Origin: Pseudomonas iridis
Lineage (GTDB): Bacteria > Pseudomonadota > Gammaproteobacteria > Pseudomonadales > Pseudomonadaceae
Direction of reading: 5' to 3'
DNA length: 64,000 nt
Assembly (NCBI RefSeq): GCF_017980685.1
Contig: NZ_JACXXO010000001.1
Coordinates: forward strand, 372,001 to 436,000
Positions 19,261-29,158 of the stretch are shown here, piece by piece. A model generated the notes under the pieces. That model saw only the letters and a list, made by a program, of their open reading frames with translations. It had not been told where the DNA came from and made no database searches. Every line of letters starts with the position of its first letter. Position 1 is the first letter of the stretch. The position numbers were made by a program, and so were the translations under genes.

Positions 19261-20625
19261 TCAGACAGTCAAAGCGTTGTGTTCGGCCACCGCACGCTCG
19301 ACCCAGACCTGCGCCTGACCGAGGTAATGGGCGGGGTTCAAAAGATTATCCAGTTCAGCGCTGCTCAATTGCGCAGTGACCTGCGGTTCGTCACCGAGCA
19401 CGGCGCGCAAGTGGCGCTGTTCGGCCACGGCACGTTTGCAGCATTGTTCGAGCAAGTGATGCGCGATGTCGCGGCCGACCCGTTGTGCGAGCACGATACT
19501 CACCGCTTCGGCCAGCACCAGCCCTTGAGTCAGGTCGAGGTTGCGCGCCATGCGTGCGGCGTCTACCTCCAAGCCATCCGCCAACAGGCGCGCCTGTTGC
19601 AGTGAGCCCGAGACGAGGCAGCAGATTTCCGGCAAGGTTTCCCATTCGGCATGCCACAGACCGAGGCTACGCTCGTGCTCCTGCGGCATGGCGCTAAACA
19701 ACGTCGACACCAGCCCTGGCACTCGCGTGGCGGCGCCGATCAACACGGCGGCGCCGACCGGATTGCGCTTGTGCGGCATGGTTGACGAACCGCCCTTGCC
19801 CGGTGCCGAAGGCTCGAAAACCTCAGCCGCCTCGGTCTGCATCAACAGACTGATGTCGCGGCCAAGTTTGCCGAGGCTGCCGGCGATCAAACCCAGTACC
19901 GCACCGAACTCCACCACGCGATCACGCTGGGTGTGCCACGGCTGTTCCGGCAAGGTCAGTTGCAGTTCTTCGGCCAAGGCCTGGGCAATCGGCAATGCCT
20001 GTTCGCCCAATGCCGCGAGGGTGCCCGACGCTCCGCCGAATTGCAGCACCAGCAAACGGGGTTTCAGCTCGCGCAAACGCTGGCGGCTGCGGGTCACGGC
20101 GCCGAGCCATCCGGCGATTTTCATGCCCAGAGTCACCGGTGTCGCGTGTTGCAACCACGTGCGCCCGGCCATTGGCGTTGCCGCGTGGCGCTGAGCCTGC
20201 GCAGCAAGAGAATCGGCCAGCTGCGCAAGATCGCTTTCGATCAGATCCAGCGCCTGACGCAATTGCAGGACCAACCCGGTATCCATTACGTCCTGACTGG
20301 TCGCACCCAAATGCACATACCGCTCGGCCTCGGCGTCGGTTGCGGCAATCTGCTTGCCCAACGCCTTGACCAGTGGAATCGCCGAATTGCCCGCCGTGGC
20401 AATCGCCTCGCCCAGCGCTGCGAAGTCATAGAGGTCGGCGCGACAGGCCTTCTCGATGGGCGCAACAGCGCTCGCCGGAATCAAACCCACCCGCGCCTCG
20501 GCCCGGGCCAGCGCCGCTTCGACGTCGAGCATCGCCTGCACACGGCCCTGATCACAGAACACTTCGCGCATATCGCGGGCGGTGAAGTAGGCATCGAACA
20601 ATTGATTGCCCGATCGCTGAGTCAT
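19261..20625 (-). CDS. pcaB: 3-carboxy-cis,cis-muconate cycloisomerase
   Basis: This 454-residue member of the fumarase/aspartase superfamily has the signature GGSSTMPHKRNPVGA. It converts 3-carboxy-cis,cis-muconate to 4-carboxymuconolactone. I placed the start at the ATG at 20625 (MTQRSGNQLFDAYFTARDM) because GGCAAGGA lies before it with suitable spacing; an upstream in-frame start adds an unlikely arginine- and proline-rich stretch. It follows pcaT by 45 bases. Confidence 0.95.
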   Translation of the reverse strand: MTQRSGNQLFDAYFTARDMREVFCDQGRVQAMLDVEAALARAEARVGLIPASAVAPIEKACRADLYDFAALGEAIATAGNSAIPLVKALGKQIAATDAEAERYVHLGATSQDVMDTGLVLQLRQALDLIESDLAQLADSLAAQAQRHAATPMAGRTWLQHATPVTLGMKIAGWLGAVTRSRQRLRELKPRLLVLQFGGASGTLAALGEQALPIAQALAEELQLTLPEQPWHTQRDRVVEFGAVLGLIAGSLGKLGRDISLLMQTEAAEVFEPSAPGKGGSSTMPHKRNPVGAAVLIGAATRVPGLVSTLFSAMPQEHERSLGLWHAEWETLPEICCLVSGSLQQARLLADGLEVDAARMARNLDLTQGLVLAEAVSIVLAQRVGRDIAHHLLEQCCKRAVAEQRHLRAVLGDEPQVTAQLSSAELDNLLNPAHYLGQAQVWVERAVAEHNALTV

Positions 20626-20670
20626 AAAAATCCTTGCCGGCGCGGGCCATCGCGGCCCGCGCACATGGGG

Positions 20671-21966
20671 TTACAGATCGTGGTGCAAATATTTCGCCTG
20701 CTTCGGCAACCGCAGGCTGAACAGGAAGGCCACCGCCATCATCGCCGTGACGTACCAGTAGAAGACGTTTTCCATGCCGCCAGCCTTGAGGCTCAGCGCA
20801 ACGACTTCCGCCGAACCACCGAAGATCGCGTTCGCCACCGCATACGCCAGGCCGACGCCGAGGGCGCGGACTTGCGGCGGGAACATTTCGGCTTTCACCA
20901 GACCACTGATCGAGGTGTAGAAACTGACGATGGCCAGCGCCACGGTGATCAGCACAAACGCCAGGAACGGACTGCTGACACTTTTCAGGCTAAGCAAGAT
21001 CGGCACCGTGAACAACGTACCGAGAGCGCCGAACCAGAGCATCGAACTGCGTCGGCCGATCTTGTCGGCGAGCATGCCGAACAGCGGCTGCATGCACATA
21101 TAAAGGAACAGCGCGCCGGTCATGATGTAGCTCGCGGTCTTGGCGTGCATGCCGGCGGTGTTCACCAGGTATTTCTGCATGTAAGTGGTGAACGTGTAGA
21201 AAATCAGCGAACCACCGGCGGTGTAGCCAAGCACGGTGATGAACGCGGCTTTGTGATCGCGGAACAACGCGCGGATGCTGCCGGCGTCCTTGTTCTCGCG
21301 CATTTCCTTGCTGGTGGTTTCTTTCAGCGAACGGCGCAGGAGCAGCGAAATCAGCGCCGCCACCGCACCGACCACAAACGGAATCCGCCAGCCGTAGGCA
21401 CGCAGGTCGTCTTCAGTGAGGAACTGTTGCAGCACCACCACCAGCGACACCGCCAGCAATTGTCCGCCGATCAGCGTCACGTACTGGAAGGAGGCAAAAA
21501 AACCGCGCTGGCCCTTGAGCGCAACTTCGCTCATATAGGTCGCGGTGGTGCCGTACTCGCCGCCCACCGACAGGCCTTGCAGCAGACGTGCGAACAGCAA
21601 CAGCACTGGCGCCCAGACGCCGATGTCCTTGTAAGTCGGCAGGCAGGCGATGAGCAACGAACCGAAGCACATCATCAGAATCGAGATCAGCATCGAGTTC
21701 TTGCGGCCGTGCTTGTCCGCCACCCGGCCAAAAATCCAGCCGCCAATCGGCCGCATCAGGAAGCCTGCGGCGAACACGCCAGCGGTGTTGACCAGTTGTA
21801 CGGTGGGATTGTCGGAGGGGAAAAACGCCGGGGCGAAATAGATCGCGCAGAAGGCGTAGACGTAGAAGTCGAACCATTCGACGAGGTTGCCGGACGAAGC
21901 GCCGACAATCGCGAAGATGCGCTTGCTGCGCTCTTCGCCGGTGTAATGGGCGGTCTGGGTTGTCAT
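20671..21966 (-). CDS. pcaT: MFS dicarboxylate transporter PcaT
   Basis: This 431-residue, 12-segment MFS protein of the metabolite:H+ symporter family (KgtP/PcaT/ShiA-like) begins with [21 protein letters not shown] and has the motif [16 protein letters not shown]. In P. putida, PcaT takes up beta-ketoadipate and related dicarboxylates, and the position between pcaG and pcaB supports that role here. Its upstream gap of 160 bases to pcaG contains a REP pair, so transcription of pcaTBDC from an internal promoter or by readthrough are both possible. Confidence 0.88.
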   Translation of the reverse strand: MTTQTAHYTGEERSKRIFAIVGASSGNLVEWFDFYVYAFCAIYFAPAFFPSDNPTVQLVNTAGVFAAGFLMRPIGGWIFGRVADKHGRKNSMLISILMMCFGSLLIACLPTYKDIGVWAPVLLLFARLLQGLSVGGEYGTTATYMSEVALKGQRGFFASFQYVTLIGGQLLAVSLVVVLQQFLTEDDLRAYGWRIPFVVGAVAALISLLLRRSLKETTSKEMRENKDAGSIRALFRDHKAAFITVLGYTAGGSLIFYTFTTYMQKYLVNTAGMHAKTASYIMTGALFLYMCMQPLFGMLADKIGRRSSMLWFGALGTLFTVPILLSLKSVSSPFLAFVLITVALAIVSFYTSISGLVKAEMFPPQVRALGVGLAYAVANAIFGGSAEVVALSLKAGGMENVFYWYVTAMMAVAFLFSLRLPKQAKYLHHDL

Positions 21967-22037
21967 TATTTTTCACTCAATAGGGACAGTCAGAGTCTAG
22001 ACACACTTTGCAACAGTCCCGTTCCACAAGCTGGAAC

Positions 22038-22117
22038 ATCAAAAGATCACAACCTTCGGCAGCTCCTACAGAAAGCACATTCCAAATGTAGGAGCTGCCT
22101 AAGGCTGCGATCTTTTG
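22038..22117. repeat. REP pair (GATCAAAAGATCACAACCTTCGG type)
   Basis: Inverted copies lie within the pca run, between pcaG (ends 22127) and pcaT (starts 21966). Confidence 0.87.
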
Positions 22118-22126
22118 CTCTTGATC

Positions 22127-22693
22127 TCAATAATCGAAGAACACCGTCTCGGCATCAGTGCCCTGCAAAATCACATTCCAGTGATAAACCCCCGACGCAT
22201 CCGGCCTGGCCAGCAACGTCGCACGACGTTCGGCCGGCACGCATTCGAGCAGCGGATCAGCAACGTTGGCCGGCTCACCCTCAAAGTAGATTCGCGTCAG
22301 CAAATGCTTCACCAACCCGCGTGCAAACACCAGCACCACCAGATGCGGCGCCTGGGTCGAGCCCTTCAGGCCCTCAACCGTACCCGGTTTGATCGTGGTG
22401 AAACGGAAGCGCCCCTGCGCATCCACCGGCACCCGGCCAAACCCTTCGAAATGCGGATCGAGGGGTTTGTCCTGCTCGTCTTCCGGGTGGTCGTACTTGC
22501 CAGCGGCATTCGCCTGCCACACTTCAAGCATGGCGTCGTTGACGACATCGCCATTGCCGTCCACCACTTGACCGGTGATCGCCACGCGCTCGCCGAGGGT
22601 TTGTTCATTGGCGAGGTTTTCGCGGTTCAGCCAGGTCAGGCCGATGTGGTAATACGGCCCGACGGTGTGGGACGTGGTCGCAGTCAGCGTCAT
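22127..22693 (-). CDS. pcaG: Protocatechuate 3,4-dioxygenase alpha subunit
   Basis: This 188-residue intradiol dioxygenase subunit (TATTSHTVGPYYHIGLTW near the start, EVWQANAAGKYDHPEDE in the middle) lacks the full iron-ligand set, as alpha subunits do. With PcaH it forms the non-heme Fe(III) enzyme that cleaves protocatechuate to 3-carboxy-cis,cis-muconate. The ATG at 22693 is one base from the pcaH stop, so the two are translationally coupled; a longer frame overlapping pcaH is not credible. Confidence 0.94.
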   Translation of the reverse strand: MTLTATTSHTVGPYYHIGLTWLNRENLANEQTLGERVAITGQVVDGNGDVVNDAMLEVWQANAAGKYDHPEDEQDKPLDPHFEGFGRVPVDAQGRFRFTTIKPGTVEGLKGSTQAPHLVVLVFARGLVKHLLTRIYFEGEPANVADPLLECVPAERRATLLARPDASGVYHWNVILQGTDAETVFFDY

Positions 22694-22694
22694 C

Positions 22695-23399
22695 TTATTT
22701 CTCCATCGGCGTGGCTTCACGCCCGCGCAGCACGATGTCCCAGCGATAACCGAGGGCGTAGGACGGAATGGTTTTCTCCAGATCGAAACTGGCGATCAGA
22801 CGTTCCTTGGCCGACGTGTCTGGCACGCAGTTGTAGATCGGGTCGTAGGCCAGCAGCGGATCGCCGGGGAAATACATCTGTGTGACCAGTCGGGTGAGAA
22901 TGCTCGGCCCGAACAGCGAAAAGTGGATGTGCGCCGGGCGCCAGGCATTGTGATGGTTACCCCACGGATAGGCGCCAGGCTTGATGGTCTGGAACTGATA
23001 CCAGCCGTCCGCATCGGTCACGGTGCGGCCGGTGCCGGTGAAGTTCGGGTCCAGCGGCGCGTCGTGCAGATCGCGCTTGTGGTTGTAGCGGCCGGCGGCG
23101 TTGGCCTGCCAGATCTCAACCAGAATCCCCGGCACCGGCAAGCCGTTTTCGTCGAGCACACGGCCATGGATGATGATGCGCTCGCCCTGCGGCTCGCCGT
23201 CGTGTTGGGCGGTCAGGTCGTTGTCCTTCTCGGCAATACGCTCGGCGCCGATGGTCGGACCGGTGATTTCCGACAGCGAATGCGGCAGAAACACCAACGG
23301 CTTGGACGGCGAGCGCAGATTGGTGGATTGATACGCCGGGTGCAGGTACTCAGGCTGGGTGCCTTCCTGCGGGCGACGGTAACCAGGCTTGTCAGACAT
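22695..23399 (-). CDS. pcaH: Protocatechuate 3,4-dioxygenase beta subunit
   Basis: This 234-residue iron-binding subunit has the four Fe(III) ligands in place: Tyr105 (AAGRYNHK), Tyr144 (PGAYPW), His157 and His159 (WRPAHIHF). These are each offset by three from the P. putida numbering Tyr108, Tyr147, His160 and His162. It opens the aromatic ring of protocatechuate between the hydroxyls. AGAGGAAATCGAA precedes the ATG. It lies 35 bases after pcaF in the same direction, and no operator comparable to those before pcaI or pcaK is seen in that gap. Co-transcription with pcaIJF is therefore likely. Confidence 0.95.
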   Translation of the reverse strand: MSDKPGYRRPQEGTQPEYLHPAYQSTNLRSPSKPLVFLPHSLSEITGPTIGAERIAEKDNDLTAQHDGEPQGERIIIHGRVLDENGLPVPGILVEIWQANAAGRYNHKRDLHDAPLDPNFTGTGRTVTDADGWYQFQTIKPGAYPWGNHHNAWRPAHIHFSLFGPSILTRLVTQMYFPGDPLLAYDPIYNCVPDTSAKERLIASFDLEKTIPSYALGYRWDIVLRGREATPMEK

Positions 23400-23434
23400 T
23401 TCGATTTCCTCTGTTCTTCTTCGTCACGGCGGCG

Positions 23435-24637
23435 TCAGACGCGTTCGATGGCCAGGGCCAGACCTTGGCCGACTCCGACGCACATGGTCGCCAGACCTTT
23501 CTTGCCACCGGTCTTTTCCAGCTGATGCAGGGCAGTCAGCACCAGCCGTGCACCGCTCATGCCCAACGGGTGCCCCAAGGCAATCGCGCCGCCGTTGGGG
23601 TTGACCTGCGCGGCATCGTCCGCCAGCCCTAATTCACGCAGCACCGCCAGGCCTTGGCTGGCGAAGGCTTCGTTGAGTTCGATCACATCAAAATCACCGA
23701 CCGCCAGACCAAGGCGCTCGATGAGTTTGCGCACCGCCGGCACCGGGCCGATGCCCATCACCCGGGGCGCTACCCCGGCACTGGCCATGCCCAGCACTCT
23801 GGCGCGGGCGGTCAGGCCGTGTTTTTTCACCGCGTCAGCCGAGGCCAGAATCAGCGCGGCAGCGCCGTCGTTGACCCCGGAGGCATTGCCGGCGGTGACG
23901 GTTTTGTCCGGGCCGTTGACCGGTTTCAGTTTGCGCAGGGCTTCAATCGTGGTGTCGGCACGCGGATGTTCATCTTGGCTGACCACGGTTTCGCCCTTCT
24001 TGTGCGCAATCCGCACCTCGACGATTTCTTCGGCGAAGTAGCCGGCTGCCTGCGCGGCCGCAGTACGTTGCTGACTGCGCAGGGCGAAAGCGTCCTGATC
24101 CTCGCGGGAAATTTCATAGTCATCGGCGACGTTGTCGGCAGTCTGCGGCATCGCATCGACGCCGTACTGCGCCTTCATCAACGGGTTGATAAAACGCCAA
24201 CCGATGGTGGTGTCTTCCAGTTTCATGTTGCGCGAAAACGCCGCCTCTGCCTTGCCCATCACAAACGGCGCGCGGGACATCGACTCTACGCCGCCGGCAA
24301 TCGCCAGCTCCATTTCGCCGCTGGCGATAGCACGGAACGCGGTACCGATCGCATCCATGCCCGAAGCGCAGAGGCGATTGAGGGTCACGCCCGGCACGGT
24401 TTCCGGCAGGCCCGCCAGCAGCAACGCCATGCGCGCGACGTTGCGGTTGTCTTCGCCGGCCTGGTTGGCGCAACCGAGGAACACCTCGTCGATTGCGTTC
24501 CAGTCCACCGATGGATTTCGCTCCATCAACGCCTTGATCGGCACGGCAGCCAGATCGTCGGCGCGCACGGCGGCCAGACCACCGCCGAAACGGCCAATGG
24601 GGGTGCGAATCGCGTCGCAGATATAAACGTCACGCAT
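23435..24637 (-). CDS. pcaF: 3-oxoadipyl-CoA thiolase
   Basis: This 400-residue thiolase has the acylating cysteine in [11 protein letters not shown] (Cys90), the [10 protein letters not shown] region and the C-terminal CVGVGQG with the second catalytic cysteine. It splits 3-oxoadipyl-CoA into succinyl-CoA and acetyl-CoA, the last pathway step. Two consecutive ATGs overlap the pcaJ stop codon. I prefer the second (24637), seven bases after GGGAG, giving the usual [19 protein letters not shown] start. Confidence 0.95.
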   Translation of the reverse strand: MRDVYICDAIRTPIGRFGGGLAAVRADDLAAVPIKALMERNPSVDWNAIDEVFLGCANQAGEDNRNVARMALLLAGLPETVPGVTLNRLCASGMDAIGTAFRAIASGEMELAIAGGVESMSRAPFVMGKAEAAFSRNMKLEDTTIGWRFINPLMKAQYGVDAMPQTADNVADDYEISREDQDAFALRSQQRTAAAQAAGYFAEEIVEVRIAHKKGETVVSQDEHPRADTTIEALRKLKPVNGPDKTVTAGNASGVNDGAAALILASADAVKKHGLTARARVLGMASAGVAPRVMGIGPVPAVRKLIERLGLAVGDFDVIELNEAFASQGLAVLRELGLADDAAQVNPNGGAIALGHPLGMSGARLVLTALHQLEKTGGKKGLATMCVGVGQGLALAIERV

Positions 24638-25416
24638 CATGCTTCTCCCGGTGCCTGACCGTGGGCCGCCGCGGTGCGCGCTTCGAGATCGCGCAGCGCG
24701 GTCAGTTCGACTTCGCTCGGTTCGGCAGTGGTGTCGACGTTGTCGGCAAAACGGATGGCCCAACCGGTGGCGGCGATCACTTGCTCGCGGGTCACGCCCG
24801 GATGCAGCGCGGTGACCACGAACTCATGGGTGCCCTCTTCCGGCTCCATGGTGCACAGGTCGGTGATGATGCCGACCGGGCCAGCGCCCGGCAGGCCCAG
24901 GCGCTTGCGCGAATCACCGCCCTCGCCATGCCCGACCGAGGTGATGAAATCGAGCTTGTCGACAAACGAACGCGCCGACTGTTTAAGGATGATCAACACG
25001 CTTTTCGCCGAACCGGCAATCTCCGGCGCGCCACCGGCACCCGGCAGACGCACTTTCGGCGCGTGGTAGTCGCCCACCACGGTGGTGTTGATATTGCCGA
25101 AGCGGTCGACCTGCGCCGCGCCGAGAAAACCGACGTCGATGCGTCCGCCCTGCAACCAATAGCGAAAAATCTCACCGGTCGGCACCACGGTGTCAGCGGT
25201 TTCCGCCAGTTCGCCGTCACCGATGGACAGCGGCAACACGCTTGGCTTGGCGCCAATCGGGCCCGATTCGTAGATCAGCACCACGTCTGGCGACGAGGTC
25301 AGGCGTGCGAGGTTGGCAGCCTTGGAGGGCAGGCCGATACCGACGAAGCACACCGAGCCGTTTTTCAGACGACGGGCCGCCGCGACGGTCATCATTTCAT
25401 TGGTGGTGTAAGTCAT
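24637..25416 (-). CDS. pcaJ: 3-oxoadipate CoA-transferase subunit B
   Basis: This 259-residue family I CoA-transferase beta subunit has the active-site glutamate in YESGPIGA (Glu50). Together with PcaI it moves CoA from succinyl-CoA to 3-oxoadipate. It starts one base into the pcaI stop codon (shared base at 25416), and its own stop overlaps the pcaF start. Confidence 0.94.
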   Translation of the reverse strand: MTYTTNEMMTVAAARRLKNGSVCFVGIGLPSKAANLARLTSSPDVVLIYESGPIGAKPSVLPLSIGDGELAETADTVVPTGEIFRYWLQGGRIDVGFLGAAQVDRFGNINTTVVGDYHAPKVRLPGAGGAPEIAGSAKSVLIILKQSARSFVDKLDFITSVGHGEGGDSRKRLGLPGAGPVGIITDLCTMEPEEGTHEFVVTALHPGVTREQVIAATGWAIRFADNVDTTAEPSEVELTALRDLEARTAAAHGQAPGEA

Positions 25417-26273
25417 TACTTGGCCTCCGAAGCAGCGGCCAACTTGGCCTGGAATTCGCTGAAATCAGCGCTGCCATGGATGTATTCGTTGATCCACGCA
25501 GTAAACGTCTCACGGTCGCGGGCGATCGGGTCCCACGCCTGATAGAAACGGTTATCGCGCTCGTTGTAACCGTGGGCGTAGGACGGGTGCGCGCCACCGG
25601 GCACATGGCACACCGCACTCAGGGCCCAGGTCGGCAGAACACAGGAATTCATCGGGGCATTGAGGTCATCGACAAGCTCTTCGACGGTGACAATGCAGCG
25701 CTTGGCGGCCAGTGCGGCTTCCTTCTGCACACCGAGAATGCCCCACAGCAGCACGTTGCCTTTGCGGTCGGCTTTCTGCGCGTGGATCACCGTGACGTCC
25801 GGGCGCACCGATGGCACCGCCGCCAATACTTCACCGGTAAACGGGCAAGTGACGGACTTGATCAGTGGATTGACCTTGGGCAAGTCGGAACCGGCGTAGG
25901 CGCGCAGCACCGCGAACGGTAGGCCCGAAGCGCCAGCCACGTAGGCATTGGCCAGGTCGGCGTGGCTGTGTTCTTCGATTTCCAACGGCTGCGGCCATTG
26001 CTTCTCGACCGCGTCGCGCAGACGGTGCAGCGAACCCACACCTGGATTACCACCCCAGGAGAAAATCAGTTTGCGCGCACAACCGGCACCGATCAGTTGG
26101 TCGTAGATCAGGTCAGGCGTCATCCGCACCAGCGTCAGATCTTTCTTGCCCTGACGAATGATTTCATGACCCGCCGCCGTAGGGATCAGGTGAGTGAAGC
26201 CTTCGAGCGCAACGGTGTCGCCGTCGTTGACGAATTGCTTCACCGCGTCGTGCAGCGAAAGGATCTCAGCCAT
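25416..26273 (-). CDS. pcaI: 3-oxoadipate CoA-transferase subunit A
   Basis: This 285-residue family I CoA-transferase alpha subunit (MAEILSLHDAVKQFVNDGDT, then GFTHLIPTAAGHEIIRQ) has the glycine-rich FSWGGNPGVGS region. It is the first gene of the pcaIJFHG run. The start at 26273 is chosen because the protein then begins like its homologues and GGAG precedes it; an upstream frame to 26342 has no support. A PcaR-type operator lies about 100 bases upstream. Confidence 0.94.
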   Translation of the reverse strand: MAEILSLHDAVKQFVNDGDTVALEGFTHLIPTAAGHEIIRQGKKDLTLVRMTPDLIYDQLIGAGCARKLIFSWGGNPGVGSLHRLRDAVEKQWPQPLEIEEHSHADLANAYVAGASGLPFAVLRAYAGSDLPKVNPLIKSVTCPFTGEVLAAVPSVRPDVTVIHAQKADRKGNVLLWGILGVQKEAALAAKRCIVTVEELVDDLNAPMNSCVLPTWALSAVCHVPGGAHPSYAHGYNERDNRFYQAWDPIARDRETFTAWINEYIHGSADFSEFQAKLAAASEAK

Positions 26274-26375
26274 GGAGCGGGCTCCCGTTTTTGTAGTGGA
26301 TCGCCAGTGATAAAAAGGCGCGAGGTTCAGCGCCGGAGTCACTGAAGATTAAGCCTGTGAAAATCACCAGACAAT

Positions 26376-26407
26376 CCGATAATCGACTGAGTGTTCGTTT
26401 ATCGAAC
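26376..26407 (-). promoter_or_regulatory. PcaR-type operator in front of pcaI
   Basis: CGATAATCG (26377-26385) and CGTTTATCG (26396-26404) start 19 bases apart, with GTTCGTTTATCGAAC spanning the second copy. The same half-sites and spacing occur before pcaK and pcaR. Confidence 0.75.
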
Positions 26408-26444
26408 AGATTGTTGTCAGCCTAACAATCAGATCAAAAGCTTC

Positions 26445-26521
26445 GTCGGAGCGGCGCCCGAAGCAAGCTCGCTCCCACAATTTGAAATGCATTCCATTGC
26501 GGGAGCGGGCCTGCTCGCGAA
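26445..26521. repeat. REP-like pair (GCGAGCAGGCTCGCTCCCAC type)
   Basis: Inverted arms AAGCAAGCTCGCTCCCAC and GCGGGAGCGGGCCTGCTCGC lie between the pcaI promoter and the 3' end of pcaK. Confidence 0.82.
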
Positions 26522-26559
26522 GGGGATGGAACCTTCAACGAATATTCATACGATGAAAC

Positions 26560-27906
26560 TCAAGTCGCATCCGCATGACTGACCATGCCCTTGATCACGA
26601 CAGCAGCAGTCGCCAACGCCGCCGGAATCACCAATGCCGTCAACACCTGCTCAAAATTCCAGCCCAATCCGAGCAACGTCGCGCCCATCCACGCCCCGAG
26701 AATCGCGCCAAAGCGGCCGATCCCGAGCATCCACGACACACCGGTCGCCCGGCCCTGGGTTGGGTAGAACCGCGCTGCCAGTGACGGCATTGCCGATTGC
26801 GCGCCGTTGACGCACATCCCCGCTACCAGTACCAGCGTCGCCAGCAGCGTGATGTTGCCCAGGCTCTGCCCCACCGCGTAGGCAAACACCCCGGCCAACA
26901 GGTAAAAAGTGCCGATGACCTTGTGCGGATTGAACCGGTCCATCGCCCAGCCTACGCCGACCGCGCTCAACACCCCGCCGAACTGGAACAACGCACCGAT
27001 GAACGCTGCCTGCTCCATGCTCGCGCCGCTGTCACGCATCAGCGTCGGCAGCCAACTGGTCAGCAGATAGACGATCACCAGGCCCATGAAATAGGTCAGC
27101 CACAACAATAAGGTGCCGGTGCTATAGGTGCCGGAGAAGATCACCGCAAACACGTTGCGTGCCTTGACGGTTTTCTGTTCCGGCACGCTGAAGCTTGAAG
27201 CCTGGGCGACGGTAACCGGATCGATTGGCGCCAGCGTCTTGCGCACTTTGTCAGTGCCACGGTTGCGCACCACCAGATAGCGCGCCGACTCCGGCAGCCA
27301 AAACACCAGCACCACGGTGAGAATCAGCGGCAGAATCCCGCCGATCAGCAACAGGCTGTGCCAGCCGAACGCCGGAATCAGCTTCGCCGAAATGAACCCG
27401 CCACCGGCCATGCCGAGGTTGAAGCCGCAGAACATGCTGGTCACCAACAGCGACTTCTTGCGCTCCGGGGTGTATTCCGAGAGCAGCGTAGTGGCGTTGG
27501 GCATACCGGCGCCCAGGCCCAACCCGGTGAGGAAACGCAGGACCAAAAGCTCTTCGATGTTGGTGGCGTAGGCCGACGCCAGGCTAAACGCGCCGAACAG
27601 AAATACCGCGCCGACCAGCACGACTTTGCGCCCGAAGCGGTCTGCCAGAGGCCCGGAACCGAGTGCGCCGAAGACCATGCCGATCAACGCGGCGCTCATC
27701 ACGGGGCCGAGGCTGGCGCGGTCGATGCCCCAATCCTGCGACAACGCCGGGGCAATAAACCCCATCGCCGCGGTGTCGAGGCCATCGAGAAACACAATCA
27801 GGAAACACAGGATCACCACTCGCCACTGATAGCGCGAGATCGGTTGAGCATTGATGAAGGTCTGCACGTCGAGGCAGTTACCCACAGCGGACTGAGGCTG
27901 GTTCAT
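26560..27906 (-). CDS. pcaK: 4-hydroxybenzoate/protocatechuate MFS transporter PcaK
   Basis: This 448-residue aromatic acid:H+ symporter contains the family motif DGLDTAAMGFIAPAL in the first membrane segment. Asp41 and Asp44 fall exactly at the positions shown to be essential in P. putida PcaK. PcaK imports 4-hydroxybenzoate and protocatechuate and is also linked to chemotaxis toward them. I chose the ATG at 27906, giving the usual PcaK length. Its operator lies 257-286 bases upstream, so the mRNA probably has a long leader. Confidence 0.92.
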   Translation of the reverse strand: MNQPQSAVGNCLDVQTFINAQPISRYQWRVVILCFLIVFLDGLDTAAMGFIAPALSQDWGIDRASLGPVMSAALIGMVFGALGSGPLADRFGRKVVLVGAVFLFGAFSLASAYATNIEELLVLRFLTGLGLGAGMPNATTLLSEYTPERKKSLLVTSMFCGFNLGMAGGGFISAKLIPAFGWHSLLLIGGILPLILTVVLVFWLPESARYLVVRNRGTDKVRKTLAPIDPVTVAQASSFSVPEQKTVKARNVFAVIFSGTYSTGTLLLWLTYFMGLVIVYLLTSWLPTLMRDSGASMEQAAFIGALFQFGGVLSAVGVGWAMDRFNPHKVIGTFYLLAGVFAYAVGQSLGNITLLATLVLVAGMCVNGAQSAMPSLAARFYPTQGRATGVSWMLGIGRFGAILGAWMGATLLGLGWNFEQVLTALVIPAALATAAVVIKGMVSHADAT

Positions 27907-28160
27907 TATTTTTATTCCACGCAAAAAACGCAGTCGAACGGCGGCCGGCCAGAGAGCGGCACAGGCACAAGAATAGAAGGTCGGGATCAGGCGTTGCGTT
28001 GAATCCGGCGACAGCGATCAGTGCGGAGACAGTCGGGGAGCATGCGCATGGTGAGTTGCCTCTTGTCATTATTATGGGAGTCGGCAGTCCGGCGAGCTCA
28101 TTCACATCGGCGCCGGATGACGCTGCCGCGACATTAATGATCCAGGGGTTTTAGCGTCAA

Positions 28161-28192
28161 TTCGATAAACGCAACACTGTGCGTTTATCGAA
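28161..28192 (-). promoter_or_regulatory. PcaR-type operator between pcaR and pcaK (perfect inverted repeat)
   Basis: TTCGATAAACGCA (28161-28173) and TGCGTTTATCGAA (28180-28192) form a perfect 13-base inverted repeat with six bases between them. The CGATAAACG and CGTTTATCG cores start 19 bases apart, as at the other two pca operators. The site sits nine bases beyond the pcaR stop and 255 bases before pcaK. The 294-base gap 27907-28200 otherwise shows nothing recognisable. Confidence 0.75.
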
Positions 28193-28200
28193 CAGCTTCA

Positions 28201-29043
28201 TCAGGCAAACAGCTGCGCACTGAGGTCGCGACTGGCGCTGAGCAGGCCCGGCAGAAAGCGCTGCTCCAGCTCGGTACGGCTGACACGACCGGCGTGGGTG
28301 CTGACGTTGAGCGCCGCCACCACTTGGCCGGAAGCGTCGTAAACCGGTACGGCAATCGAGCGCAGGCCTTGTTCCAGTTCCTGATCGACAATGCACCAGC
28401 CCTGCTGCCGCACTTGCTGCAAGCATTCGAGCAAGGCGTCCGGGGTGTGGATCGTGCGGCTGGTCTTGGCAACGAGTTCGGCGTGGTCGAGGTATTCACC
28501 TAACGACGTGTCGTCCAGCGCCGCCAGCAGAATCCGCCCCATCGACGTGCAATATGCCGGCAGGCGCCCGCCCACCGACAGATCCACCGAGATCAAACGC
28601 TGGGTGGTCGCCGAACGGGCGATGTACAGAATGTCATCGCCCTCCAGCGTGGCCATGTTGCAGGCTTCGTGCAGTTGCTCGCTCATGCGGTCGAGGTACG
28701 GCTGAGCGGACACGGCCAGCGGCGTCGACGACAGATAAGCGTGGCCGAGGGTCAGCACTTTGGGCAGCAACGAGTAGGTGCGACCGTCCGTGGTGGCGTA
28801 GCCGAGTTTGATCAAGGTGTGCAGGCAACGGCGCACGGCAGCGCGGGGGATTTCCGTGCGATGACTGATCTGGGCGATGGTCAGGTGCCGTTTGCGCTCC
28901 TGAAATGCCTGAACCACCGCCAGGCCACGGGCCAGCGAGGTCATAAAATCCGGATCCCCCGTCAGCGCCTGAATGCGCTTGGCCGGCGAGGCGACGATCG
29001 GCGGCGCCACGGAAGTGAAGGAGTTGCGCATTTGATCGTTCAT
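28201..29043 (-). CDS. pcaR: IclR-family activator of the pca regulon, PcaR
   Basis: This 280-residue IclR-family protein has an N-terminal winged helix (LTIAQISHRTEIPRAAVRR, about residues 54-72) and a C-terminal effector domain (HEACNMATLEGDDILYIARS). PcaR activates pca genes with beta-ketoadipate as co-inducer and represses itself. AAGGACCTGAA precedes the ATG at 29043. A pair of CGATTATCG sites lies 84-112 bases upstream, consistent with autoregulation. Confidence 0.93.
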   Translation of the reverse strand: MNDQMRNSFTSVAPPIVASPAKRIQALTGDPDFMTSLARGLAVVQAFQERKRHLTIAQISHRTEIPRAAVRRCLHTLIKLGYATTDGRTYSLLPKVLTLGHAYLSSTPLAVSAQPYLDRMSEQLHEACNMATLEGDDILYIARSATTQRLISVDLSVGGRLPAYCTSMGRILLAALDDTSLGEYLDHAELVAKTSRTIHTPDALLECLQQVRQQGWCIVDQELEQGLRSIAVPVYDASGQVVAALNVSTHAGRVSRTELEQRFLPGLLSASRDLSAQLFA

Positions 29044-29126
29044 TTCAGGTCCTTATCCGGCACGGATCGATGGCTATACAAGCGGCTCGCGGCGGGATGC
29101 ACAAGGGTTGCGACGCGAAGATTGGG

Positions 29127-29158
29127 CGATTATCGAACCGCCGACCGATTATCGCAAT
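29127..29158. promoter_or_regulatory. PcaR-type operator in front of pcaR
   Basis: CGATTATCG at 29127-29135 and CGATTATCG at 29146-29154 are identical near-palindromes starting 19 bases apart, matching the spacing of the pcaI and pcaK sites. Confidence 0.72.

Noticed and set aside
19933..22392. An 819-residue plus-strand frame across pcaB, pcaT and pcaG
   Set aside because: It spans three clear minus-strand pca genes; its Arg/Gln/His-rich sequence has no family and no start signal.
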